Shown here piece by piece: positions 7,661 to 15,290 of a DNA stretch of 64,000 bases. The notes beneath the pieces were generated by a model. It was not told the DNA's origin. It made no database searches and saw only the letters and a program-made list of their open reading frames with translations. Source of the DNA: PALSA-607 sp963737705. GTDB lineage: Bacteria; Actinomycetota; Actinomycetes; Acidothermales; Acidothermaceae. The position numbers were made by a program, and so were the translations under genes. The stretch is from positions 372,001 through 436,000 of the forward strand of contig CAVTTP010000007.1 of the NCBI GenBank assembly GCA_963737705.1, in the 5' to 3' direction. Positions within the stretch are counted from its first letter, which is position 1, and every line of letters starts with the position of its first letter.

Positions 7661-8535
7661 CAACGGCGATGGCGACACCGACGGCTGCCCGCACCCCTCG
7701 ACGTCCGGCCGCTGTCGGCTTGCACCTGCGGTCGACGTTCGCATTAGCGGTCGCTAGCGGGTTCGGCGTGCTCGCTTTCGGCTGGCCTTTTCTCTTGCGC
7801 AGCAACGCGCAGAACGTCAACACAGCGCACACCGCAGACGCGCCATGGATATTTGCCATCGTGTTGCCGCTGCTTCTCGTGGTGGTACTCGCCGAGGTCG
7901 CCGACGGAGGGATGGACGCAAAGGCCATCGCGCTGCTCGGCGTGCTCACGGCATGTGGTGCGGCACTTCGACCCCTGGGCATCGATGCCACCGGCGCATC
8001 ACCGGTCTTCTTCCTGCTGATCCCGGCAGGTCGCGTTCTCGGGCGCGGTTTCGGATTCGTCCTCGGAACACTGACGCTCTTCGCGAGCGCACTGCTAACC
8101 GGCGGGGTCGGACCTTGGCTGCCGTTTCAGATGCTGGCGGCCGGATGGGTCGGCCTGTTCGCCGGCTGCCTCCCGCCCTTGCGCGGCAAGCTGGAGATCG
8201 CGATGCTCGCGGCCTACGGCGCGGCCGCCGGCATGCTGTACGGCGCGATCACCAACCTGTGGTTCTGGCCCTTTGAAACCAGTGGGCTCTCGCCGCAAAT
8301 CTCTTATGTACCAGGGGCTAGCTGGGGTACGGAGGTCCATCACTACATATCGTTTTACGTTGCGACTTCGGTCGGTTGGGATCTCACTCGAGCATTGGGC
8401 AACGCCGTTCTGGTGCTCGTCGCCGGTCGTGCCGTCTTGCTTGCACTGCGGCGGGCAGCTCGTCGCGCGGCCTTCGCCGCGCCTGTTGCATTCGCGCCAC
8501 CAGTGCCGGCGCTGACGAGCGAGCACCGCAGCTGA
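7657..8535 (+). CDS. ECF transporter substrate-binding (S) component, CbrT-like
   Basis: Integral membrane S subunit of 292 residues with about six helices, for example ALAVASGFGVLAFGWPFLL and IFAIVLPLLLVVVLAEVA. Conserved-looking segments include PAGRVLGRGFGFVLG and GPWLPFQMLAAGWVG. Known CbrT-type S components import cobalamin or its precursors. The riboswitch, the following CobU/CobT/CobS genes and the T/A neighbours support a corrinoid substrate here (inference). The ATG at 7657 overlaps the previous stop by 4 bp, and the gene ends overlapping the next start (TGATG). Confidence 0.8.
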   Translation: MTTAMATPTAARTPRRPAAVGLHLRSTFALAVASGFGVLAFGWPFLLRSNAQNVNTAHTADAPWIFAIVLPLLLVVVLAEVADGGMDAKAIALLGVLTACGAALRPLGIDATGASPVFFLLIPAGRVLGRGFGFVLGTLTLFASALLTGGVGPWLPFQMLAAGWVGLFAGCLPPLRGKLEIAMLAAYGAAAGMLYGAITNLWFWPFETSGLSPQISYVPGASWGTEVHHYISFYVATSVGWDLTRALGNAVLVLVAGRAVLLALRRAARRAAFAAPVAFAPPVPALTSEHRS

Positions 8536-8882
8536 TGGACGTCACCCTGCTGGGCACCGGTGACGCACCCGGCTGGCCGCACCCCTTTTGCAATTGCGCG
8601 TCGTGCGTTGCGGCGTACGCCGAGGATGAGATTCGCGCGCATAGCGCCGCGCTGATCGACGATGCGTTGCTCATCGATTGCGGTCAGGACGTTCCGCGCT
8701 CCGCCGTGCGCCTCGGCGTCCGTCTCGACCGTGTTCGCTACCTACTCGTGACGCACGACCACTACGACCATGCGAACGGAGCCATGCTGCTCACCCGCCG
8801 GTGGGCAGACGCTGGGACCGCTCACAGTCGTCGGACCTCCCGCAGCGTTGGCCGCACTCGCTGCGTGGCTGCCACCTGCTGA
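8535..8882 (+). CDS. MBL-fold hydrolase domain, N-terminal fragment (fused to CobU before a frame shift)
   Basis: N-terminal part of a metallo-beta-lactamase-fold domain: MDVTLLGTGDAPGWPHPFCN, a cysteine pair in CNCASC, and the metal-binding HxHxDH motif in VTHDHYDHANG. Homology stops around 8812 after RRWADAG. The continuation PLTVVGPPAALAALAAW is found in the +1 frame, in the next entry. The site GCTGGGACCG can be read through if one G is removed. As written, the product is a 115-residue truncated domain lacking the second half of the metal site. The start ATG overlaps the S-component stop. Confidence 0.7.
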   Translation: MDVTLLGTGDAPGWPHPFCNCASCVAAYAEDEIRAHSAALIDDALLIDCGQDVPRSAVRLGVRLDRVRYLLVTHDHYDHANGAMLLTRRWADAGTAHSRRTSRSVGRTRCVAATC

Positions 8883-10008
8883 TCCAGGGGTGGAGTTCCG
8901 GCCGGTAAGCCCAGGAGACGTAGTGACTCTGGGCAGCTACACCGTGCGGGCGCTCGCCGCCGACCACGACAGCGACGGCGCCGTCATCTATGACGTGGCG
9001 AGTGCGAGTCATCGGATGCTCTACGCAACGGACACGGGTCCGGATTTCAACACACCTGCAGGCGTGCGTTACGACCTGGTCCTGCTCGAAGACAGCTGGG
9101 GCGATCGGCCCGTCGCAGATGCCACCGGCCACCACGGGCTCGCGTCCTTCGCCACGACGCTGGCCCGGTTGCGGCGTGAGAACGCGATCGACGGCGACAG
9201 CCGCGTCGTCGCGATCCACCTCGGGCATGGGAATCCGGCGCCATCGATCCTGCGGGCGCGTCTCGCTGCGATAGGCAGCGAGCTGTTGCCTGATGGCGCG
9301 GTGATTCGACTCGACAAGGCGTCGGCTCTTGCAACGGAAGGCACGACCCCGCCGCGGCGAACTCTGGTGCTCGGCGGTGCACGGTCCGGAAAGTCGCTCG
9401 CCGCCGAACGCCTGCTGGCCTCGGCGCCTGCAGTTACTTACGTCGCGACCTCAACTGCTGACGCCGACGCAATGGATGCCGAGTGGCGCGAGCGGATCGC
9501 GATGCACCGAACGCGTCGACCTGCGCACTGGACGACGGTCGAGACGATCGCGCTGACGAAACTCTTGGCGGTGACGAGTGCCGACGATCCACCCCTGCTC
9601 ATCGACTGCCTGACTGTGTGGCTCGCAACGATGATGGAGAACGCGGGCCTCTGGTCAGACGAAGGCCCAGCCGCATCGCGCATCGCCGACGCAGAGTTGG
9701 CAGCGGCGATCGACGGCTTGGTACACGCATGGCGGACGACGGCGGCGCGTGTCGTCGCGGTCAGCAACGAGGTCGGGTCGGGTGTCGTGCCGCCGTACCC
9801 AAGTGGACGCCGCTTTCGCGACGAGCTCGGCAGCCTCAACGCCCGGCTCGCTGCAGAGTCCGACGAGGTGCTGGTCGTCGAAGCCGGCATCAGCCGCTCG
9901 CTGCTGCACGCACCCGCCGTCCCGCACGCTGTCCTGCATGCACCCGCCGTCCCGCACGCTGTCCTGCATGCACCCGCCGTCCCGCTAGGTGACCAGGAGT
10001 CAACGTGA
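8770..10008 (+). CDS. cobU: MBL-fold C-terminal half fused to CobU (adenosylcobinamide kinase/guanylyltransferase)
   Basis: The first third (to about residue 190) completes the MBL domain begun in the other frame (LYATDTGPDFN, AIHLGHGNP). The rest is CobU, which phosphorylates adenosylcobinamide and transfers GMP to it in nucleotide-loop assembly. P-loop LVLGGARSGKS, LLIDCLTVWL and VSNEVGSGVVPPYPSGRRFRDELG are typical. Recognisable homology starts near 8812; the upstream ATG at 8770 is only the frame boundary. The C-terminus carries a 30-bp tandem repeat encoding LHAPAVPHAV three times (the last copy partial). It ends with a 4-bp overlap onto cobT. Confidence 0.82.
   Translation: MRTEPCCSPAGGQTLGPLTVVGPPAALAALAAWLPPADPGVEFRPVSPGDVVTLGSYTVRALAADHDSDGAVIYDVASASHRMLYATDTGPDFNTPAGVRYDLVLLEDSWGDRPVADATGHHGLASFATTLARLRRENAIDGDSRVVAIHLGHGNPAPSILRARLAAIGSELLPDGAVIRLDKASALATEGTTPPRRTLVLGGARSGKSLAAERLLASAPAVTYVATSTADADAMDAEWRERIAMHRTRRPAHWTTVETIALTKLLAVTSADDPPLLIDCLTVWLATMMENAGLWSDEGPAASRIADAELAAAIDGLVHAWRTTAARVVAVSNEVGSGVVPPYPSGRRFRDELGSLNARLAAESDEVLVVEAGISRSLLHAPAVPHAVLHAPAVPHAVLHAPAVPLGDQEST
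9904..9985. repeat. 30-bp tandem repeat in the 3' end of cobU (2.7 copies)
   Basis: Units start at 9904, 9934 and 9964; units 1 and 2 differ at one base and unit 3 is partial (22 bp). The period is a multiple of 3, so it lengthens the CobU tail by in-frame decapeptides beyond the end of the normal domain. Confidence 0.9.
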
Positions 10009-11102
10009 CCGAAAGCCTCGACACCGTCAGCTTCGACGCGGTTCCCGAGCCCGACAATGACGCCCGCGAGCAGGCGATCGCTCGCCAGGCGATCCTCACG
10101 AAGCCGACCGGTGCGCTGGGCAGGCTCGAGGACGTCTCGGTGTGGCTTGCCGGCGTCCAGGGCCGCTGCCCGCCGGAGGCACCCAAGCGCGTCCGGGTGG
10201 TGATCTTCGCGGGTGACCACGGCGTCGCTGCTGCCGGCGTCTCCGCGTATCCCAGCGAAGTCACCGCGCAGATGGTCGCCAACTTCGTGACAGGCGGCGC
10301 GGCCGTGAACGTGCTGGCGCGCGGCGTCGGCGCAGGTGTGCGGGTAGTCGACATGGCGGTGGGCAGCGACCTACCGGGTCTCGTATTGCCCACCGAGGTC
10401 ACGAGGTGGAAGGTGCGGCGAAGCTCCGGCCGCCTCGACATCGAGGACGCGCTCACCCGACAGGAAACCGTCCAGGCGGTCAACGCGGGGAAGGCGATTG
10501 CCGACGAGGAAGTCGATGCCGGGGCCGACCTGCTGATTCCCGGCGACATGGGAATCGGGAACACCACGCCGGCCGCGGTTCTCATCGGGGTGCTGACCGG
10601 TCATGACGCCGAACTGGTGACCGGCCGCGGCACCGGCATCGATGACGACGGGCTCGCTCGCAAGCGGGAGGTGGTGGCGGCTGGGATCCAGCGGGTCACG
10701 GGAGTGCAGGATCCACTTGCTCTAATGCAAGCCGTGGGCGGCGCCGATATCGCCGCTATGGCTGGTTTCCTCGCTCAGGCCGCGGTCCGCCGCACGCCGG
10801 TCCTTCTGGACGGGCTGATCAGCGGAGCTGCTGCACTGCTCGCGCAACGGCTCGCGCCGGGCGCAGTGGCATGGTGGGCGGCCGGCCACCGGTCGGTCGA
10901 GCCAGCCCATACCCTCGCGCTTGACAGCCTCGGGCTCGCCGCCGTTGGTCGACCTCGGTTTGCGTCTAGGCGAGGGCAGTGGCGCGCTGGTTGCTGTACC
11001 GATCGTGGCTGCGGCCGCCGATATTCTCGGCGGAATGGCGACCTTCGGCGAGGCGAACGTCACCAACCGTGGCTGACTTTGACGGCCTACGTCTCGCCCT
11101 GA
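10005..11102 (+). CDS. cobT: CobT, DMB phosphoribosyltransferase, with C-terminal frame shift
   Basis: Nicotinate-nucleotide:5,6-dimethylbenzimidazole phosphoribosyltransferase, which activates the lower ligand of cobalamin. The body is canonical: LTKPTGALGRLE, IFAGDHGVAAAGVSAYPSEV, GDMGIGNTTPA, TGRGTGIDDDGL, and AGHRSVEPAH (to about residue 310). After LDSLGL the written frame leaves homology. One base later the correct end, PLVDLGLRLGEGSGALVAV, runs to a TGA at 11074-11076 that overlaps the cobS GTG. The shift removes the LGEGSGA motif holding the catalytic glutamate (Glu317 in the Salmonella enzyme). It is either a sequence error or an inactivating mutation. Confidence 0.88.
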   Translation: MTESLDTVSFDAVPEPDNDAREQAIARQAILTKPTGALGRLEDVSVWLAGVQGRCPPEAPKRVRVVIFAGDHGVAAAGVSAYPSEVTAQMVANFVTGGAAVNVLARGVGAGVRVVDMAVGSDLPGLVLPTEVTRWKVRRSSGRLDIEDALTRQETVQAVNAGKAIADEEVDAGADLLIPGDMGIGNTTPAAVLIGVLTGHDAELVTGRGTGIDDDGLARKREVVAAGIQRVTGVQDPLALMQAVGGADIAAMAGFLAQAAVRRTPVLLDGLISGAAALLAQRLAPGAVAWWAAGHRSVEPAHTLALDSLGLAAVGRPRFASRRGQWRAGCCTDRGCGRRYSRRNGDLRRGERHQPWLTLTAYVSP

Positions 11103-11893
11103 CGACGTTCACCGTCGCACCGGTGAAAACCAGCCGGATCGACCGTCGGATCGCAGGATCGTCGATGGCGTGGAGCCCACTCATCGGTGCTGCGCTTGCG
11201 ATGATCGCGTCGGGCGTGATCATCGTGGCGCGGATCGTCTACCCCGGTCCGACGCTCTATATCCGGCACGCCAACCCGGTCTTCGAGGGTCCGCTCATCG
11301 CCTCGGCGCTCGCAATTCTCACGCTGGCATTGCTGACCCGCGGGCTGCACCTCGACGGACTCGCCGACACGGTCGACGGGCTGGCCTCGGGCAAGCCGGC
11401 CGACGAAGCTCTCGCGATCATGCGCGACGGGAGGGTGGGTGCGCTCGGGGCCGCCGCTCTCATCGGCGTGTTGGGAATCGACGTCCTCGCATTGACGAGC
11501 AACGTGCTCGTGCACCGCGGCACGCAGGCGCTGGTACTCGGCGTCGTGGTCGGCCGAGTGGCCATGCTGTGGGCGTGTACGCCTGGTATCCGGGCTGCCC
11601 GAACCGAGGGCATGGGTGCGCTCGTAGCTGGCTCGGTGCCGAGATTCGTCGCGATCCTTTGGACTCTCGTGCTCTGCGCGGGAGCGACCTTCTACGGGCC
11701 TGTCTACGCCAATATCGAGGGCGTCAACAGCGCAATTCAGCGGCTGGCCGCGGTGCTCGCCGCACTCGCGGTGGCCCGACTTGTCGGCCGGCACGCGATA
11801 CGCAGGTTCGGCGGCGTTACCGGAGACGTGATCGGCGCGTGCGGCGAGGTCGCCACAGTGACGTGCTTCCTGATCACCGCGATGGGCCACTAG
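11069..11893 (+). CDS. cobS: CobS, adenosylcobinamide-GDP ribazoletransferase
   Basis: Integral membrane cobalamin synthase joining adenosylcobinamide-GDP to alpha-ribazole. After the start, LRLALTTFTVAPVK, the key motif GLHLDGLADTVDGLASGKPADEALAIMRDGRVGALG (split across about residues 92-127) gives the family DGLxDxxDG metal-binding pattern, followed by several hydrophobic helices. I chose GTG 11069 because it overlaps the stop of the frame-restored cobT (GTGGCTGA) and gives the usual N-terminus. 274 residues is normal. It is the last gene of the riboswitch operon, converging on the shikimate-kinase-like gene with a 14-bp gap. Confidence 0.92.
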   Translation: MADFDGLRLALTTFTVAPVKTSRIDRRIAGSSMAWSPLIGAALAMIASGVIIVARIVYPGPTLYIRHANPVFEGPLIASALAILTLALLTRGLHLDGLADTVDGLASGKPADEALAIMRDGRVGALGAAALIGVLGIDVLALTSNVLVHRGTQALVLGVVVGRVAMLWACTPGIRAARTEGMGALVAGSVPRFVAILWTLVLCAGATFYGPVYANIEGVNSAIQRLAAVLAALAVARLVGRHAIRRFGGVTGDVIGACGEVATVTCFLITAMGH

Positions 11894-11907
11894 ACCGCCT
11901 CGCGTCT

Positions 11908-12429
11908 CTAGTCCGGCGCAGCTCGGAAAGCGTCGAGGATCCGCTGCGCATCGGCACCCGGCGTCGTCTCGTCGACATCGAGGATGAGGTCGGCCATCTT
12001 CTCGTACAGCGGCTCGCGGCCGACGTACAGCGTGCGCAGCGTCGCTTCGGGATCGTCGCCCAGCCACGGCCGGTAGGTGCCCTCGACACGCTTGGCGAGC
12101 GTCTCGATCCGCGCCTTCAGGAAGACGACGAAGGCGCCGTCATGAACCTGGGCGCTCACCTCGGGATCGAGCACAATGCCCGCGGCCACCCCGGCAATGA
12201 GTGGCGGCGGCATCGTCAGAACCTCAATAGCCGCAGCGGATTCAGCCGTGCGCATCGCCTCGACGCCGCGTTGCTGCAGCAGGTCACGTGTGGGCATGCC
12301 GACCATCTGCTCGACGACTTGGTCGTTGTCGATGTAACGCCATCCGGTGAGCTTTGAAAGGCTCGCACCGATAGTCGATTTGCCCGCGCCCATCATGCCG
12401 ACGAGGACGATGCGTTCGGGCTGGCTCAT
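11908..12429 (-). CDS. Shikimate-kinase-like P-loop kinase with altered substrate motif
   Basis: 173-residue small-molecule kinase of the shikimate/gluconate kinase fold. Walker A is GMMGAGKST (residues 11-19) and the adenine/lid region shows TYRPWLGDDP and YVGREPLYE. In true AroK enzymes a Gly-Gly-Gly loop after the central strand binds shikimate. Here the equivalent is LIAGVAAGIVL, so that loop is altered, and aroB/aroC neighbours are absent. It is translationally coupled to gcvT (4-bp overlap). It may be a degenerate shikimate kinase or a kinase for another substrate; the latter is inference. Confidence 0.75.
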   Translation of the reverse strand: MSQPERIVLVGMMGAGKSTIGASLSKLTGWRYIDNDQVVEQMVGMPTRDLLQQRGVEAMRTAESAAAIEVLTMPPPLIAGVAAGIVLDPEVSAQVHDGAFVVFLKARIETLAKRVEGTYRPWLGDDPEATLRTLYVGREPLYEKMADLILDVDETTPGADAQRILDAFRAAPD

Positions 12430-13589
12430 ACCGCACGACTCCCTTCAATGAAGGGGGGTTTCACCACGCGCATCGCAGATGGCCTCCCACGTACATCGAC
12501 CTCGACCTCGTCACCTTCCACGACATCGGGTCGCAGCAACGCGAGCCCGATGCCGACCCGTCGGGTAGGCGAGAACGTGCCGCTTGTCACCTCACCGACG
12601 ACCTCGCCGTCGCGCGTCACAACCATGTGCGGTCGCGGGATGCCGCGGTCGAGGGACTCAAGACCACGCAAGATCCGGCTGGGGCCCGCGGCCCGCTCGG
12701 CAAGTAGCACCTCACGTCCCCAAAATGCCGGCTTCTTCCAGCCGACCGCCCACCCGACGCGCGCCTGATTCGGGGTGATGTCGAGCGACAGGTCCTGCCC
12801 GTGCAGCGGATATCCCATTTCGGTGCGCAATGTGTCACGAGCTCCAAGCCCACAAGCGCGGACGTCGAGGGGCGCGCCAGCTGCAAACAGCTGGTCCCAC
12901 ACCGCGCCTGCGTCGGCGCTGGGAACCACCAGTTCATACCCACGTTCGCCGGTGTAGCCGGACCGACAGACCGTGACGGCCGTGCTGACGCCTGCATTCG
13001 ACGTCCACTCGGTGTCGATGAACGACATGTACGGATGCTCCGACGGCAACCCGATCGCATCCAGGAGTTCGGGTGAGCGCGGCCCCTGTACCGCGAGCAC
13101 TGCGAAATCGCGGTGCAGGTTGCGCACCTCGACGTCGCTCGGGGCCGCTGCTGCGAGCCGGCGCACAACCTCGGCGGTATTCGCGGCATTCGGTACGAGG
13201 AAGACGTCGTCGTCGCCGCGCAGGTAGACGATGAGGTCGTCGACGACACCACCGGAGGCATCGTCGGCGCAGAGCGTGTACTGCGCACCTCGTGCGCCGT
13301 TCGTGTACTCCGCGGAACTGATCCGCGACAGATCGTTGGTCAACGTGGCGTCGATGAAAGCGACGGCACCTGGGCCGCGCACCGATGCCTTGCCCAGGTG
13401 TGAAACATCGAAGACGCCGACGTTCTCTCTGACGGCGTTGTGCTCGGCAATGACCCCGCCGCCGGCGTACTCCAGCGGCATCGTCCAACCGCCGAACTCG
13501 CCCATCTTTGCTCCGAGCGCGAGATGTCGGTCGTGCAGCGGCGAGCGGAAAAGGTCGCCGGCACTGGCAGCCTCGTGGGCATCAGTCAT
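12426..13589 (-). CDS. gcvT: Glycine cleavage system T protein (aminomethyltransferase)
   Basis: GcvT transfers the aminomethyl carbon from lipoylated H protein to tetrahydrofolate, releasing ammonia. 387 residues with the family signatures MGEFGGWTMPLEY, VFDVSHLGKASVRGP, VCRSGYTGERGYEL, GLGARDTLRTEMGYPLHGQD and the C-terminal barrel SGTFSPTRRVGIGLALL. It is the upstream gene of a two-gene unit with the kinase-like protein. It is divergent from the MFS exporter across a 137-bp gap. The other gcv genes are not in this window. Confidence 0.93.
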   Translation of the reverse strand: MTDAHEAASAGDLFRSPLHDRHLALGAKMGEFGGWTMPLEYAGGGVIAEHNAVRENVGVFDVSHLGKASVRGPGAVAFIDATLTNDLSRISSAEYTNGARGAQYTLCADDASGGVVDDLIVYLRGDDDVFLVPNAANTAEVVRRLAAAAPSDVEVRNLHRDFAVLAVQGPRSPELLDAIGLPSEHPYMSFIDTEWTSNAGVSTAVTVCRSGYTGERGYELVVPSADAGAVWDQLFAAGAPLDVRACGLGARDTLRTEMGYPLHGQDLSLDITPNQARVGWAVGWKKPAFWGREVLLAERAAGPSRILRGLESLDRGIPRPHMVVTRDGEVVGEVTSGTFSPTRRVGIGLALLRPDVVEGDEVEVDVRGRPSAMRVVKPPFIEGSRAV

Positions 13590-13726
13590 GCGCGGACGTT
13601 ACCGCTTCCGTCCGCACAGACACCCTCCTCGCGGAAATGTCTCAGGTCCTTCGTAGGTTGGGGCCTACAGTCGAACAAGTCGGCCAGACGTCCGCCCGCC
13701 GTAAATGCCGCATCTCAGGGGTACCG

Positions 13727-15235
13727 ATGAGTCAGAACACGACCAGTACGTCTTCGCCTGCTCCGGCGGCGCACGAGTCAGCCACCCACGCACATATCCC
13801 CTCATGGGCTGTGCTAGCCATTGCCTGCGCGGCGCAATTCATGGTGGTGCTCGACATCTCGATCGTGAACGTGGCGCTGCCCAAGATCGGGCAATCGCTG
13901 AGCATGAACCAGAACGAACTGCAATGGGTGGTGAACGCGTACGCCCTGACGTTCGCGGGCTTCCTCCTCCTGGGCGGCCGCTTGGGCGACTTGTTCGGCC
14001 GAAAGAAGATCTTCCTGCTCGGGCTCACGATCTTCGTCGGCGCGAGCCTCTTGGGTGGGTTCGCCCAGAACGGGACGATGCTCGAAGTCGCGCGTGCGGT
14101 GCAGGGCCTCGGCGGTGCCATCCTCGCCCCGTCGACGCTGAGCCTGCTCACGACCAGCTATACAGAGCAGCGAGAGCGCGCTCGCGCGCTCGGCCTCTGG
14201 AGTGCAACCGCCGGTAGCGGTGGCGCCTTCGGCGTCATGGCCGGAGGGATCCTGACCGACGAACTGAGCTGGCGCTGGATCCTGTTCGTGAATGTGCCGA
14301 TCGGTGCCGTGCTCTTCGCCGCAGCGTGGGTCTGCCTGAAAGAGTCGCGTGGTCAGCTCCGCTCGATCCGCGCACTCGATCTCCCCGGCACGATCACGGT
14401 GACGGGCGGCCTCGCCGTGCTGGTCTACGGGATTGTCAGCACCGACAAATATGCGTGGGGGTCTGGGCGCACACTGCTCACGCTTGCGATCGCCGTGGTG
14501 CTGCTCGGCACGTTCGTCGCCATCGAGCGCTCCACAGCCCAACCGCTGGTTCCGCTACGGATTTTCAAGATGCGCGCGCTGTCCTCTGCCAACGGAATCG
14601 CGGTCGCCGTAGGCGCGCTGATGTTCTCGTTGTTCTTCTTCCTCTCGCTGTACATGCAGGACGTTCTGCACTTCAGCGCGCTGAAAACCGGCTTCGCATT
14701 CGTGCCCGGGGCGATAGCAATCATCATCGGCGCCCAGACGGCCTCGCGTCTCGTCAGCAAGGTCGGCCCGCGCCGTCTCATCGTTTCCGGTGCCGTACTA
14801 GCAGCCATTGGCGAGTGGTGGCTGTACCACCTGCCCGCTGCCGGCAACTACTACGCCCACGTCTTGCCACCATTGATTCTGGTCAGTCTGGGCCTCGGGC
14901 TGTGCATCGTGCCGGTGACCGTAGCTGCAACGTTGGGCGTTGACCGGCGTGAAGCGGGCCTCGCGTCGGGCCTGGTCAACACCACCCGACAGGTCGGCGG
15001 CGCGCTGGGCCTGGCGGCGCTCGCCACCATCGCCAGCGACCGCTCGAAGGGTCTGCGTACCCCGGCCGCATTGAGCGCGGGTTTCGACCGCGCCTTCTTG
15101 GTAGCTGGCTTTATCGCGGTAGTCGGAGCCCTGCTCGCACTCACGCTGCCGAGTCGAAACAGCCACGTGGCGGCCGTCGAACAAAGTGCCCGCGACCACA
15201 GCGGTCCACCGCAGCCGGCGGTCGCTGAGCACTGA
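13727..15235 (+). CDS. MFS drug exporter, DHA2 (EmrB/QacA) family
   Basis: Proton-driven multidrug exporter of the 14-helix DHA2 family; 502 residues. Motif C-like and antiporter features are visible: FMVVLDISIVNVALPKIGQ in helix 1, GGRLGDLFGRKKIF (motif A), RAVQGLGGAILAPSTLSLL and GAFGVMAGGILTD. ATG 13727 has CAGGGG just upstream; the longer reading frame before it has no homology. It probably forms a single-gene unit. The substrate is unknown and no adjacent regulator is seen. Its 3' flank carries an imperfect 18-bp-period duplication. Confidence 0.9.
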   Translation: MSQNTTSTSSPAPAAHESATHAHIPSWAVLAIACAAQFMVVLDISIVNVALPKIGQSLSMNQNELQWVVNAYALTFAGFLLLGGRLGDLFGRKKIFLLGLTIFVGASLLGGFAQNGTMLEVARAVQGLGGAILAPSTLSLLTTSYTEQRERARALGLWSATAGSGGAFGVMAGGILTDELSWRWILFVNVPIGAVLFAAAWVCLKESRGQLRSIRALDLPGTITVTGGLAVLVYGIVSTDKYAWGSGRTLLTLAIAVVLLGTFVAIERSTAQPLVPLRIFKMRALSSANGIAVAVGALMFSLFFFLSLYMQDVLHFSALKTGFAFVPGAIAIIIGAQTASRLVSKVGPRRLIVSGAVLAAIGEWWLYHLPAAGNYYAHVLPPLILVSLGLGLCIVPVTVAATLGVDRREAGLASGLVNTTRQVGGALGLAALATIASDRSKGLRTPAALSAGFDRAFLVAGFIAVVGALLALTLPSRNSHVAAVEQSARDHSGPPQPAVAEH

Positions 15236-15238
15236 CGG

Positions 15239-15272
15239 TCCTGCGACCACCGGCACTCCTACGACCACTGGC
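15239..15272. repeat. Imperfect tandem duplication after the MFS stop codon
   Basis: Two 16-bp copies with 14 of 16 bases identical (15239-15254 and 15257-15272, period 18) lie immediately after the TGA at 15233-15235. Confidence 0.55.
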
Positions 15273-15276
15273 GGGA

Positions 15277-15282
15277 TACGAT
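15277..15282 (+). promoter_or_regulatory. -10 box (TACGAT) for leaderless pepA
   Basis: TACGAT ends 8 bases before the GTG at 15291, which lacks a Shine-Dalgarno sequence. The spacing suggests transcription beginning at the start codon. Confidence 0.45.
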
Positions 15283-15290
15283 CAGCGGCC

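Noticed and set aside
6890..11076. Programmed +1 frameshifting as the explanation for all three split genes
   Set aside because: No stop codon, slippery rare-codon pair or stimulatory Shine-Dalgarno arrangement like that of prfB was found at the three sites; sequence error or mutation is simpler.
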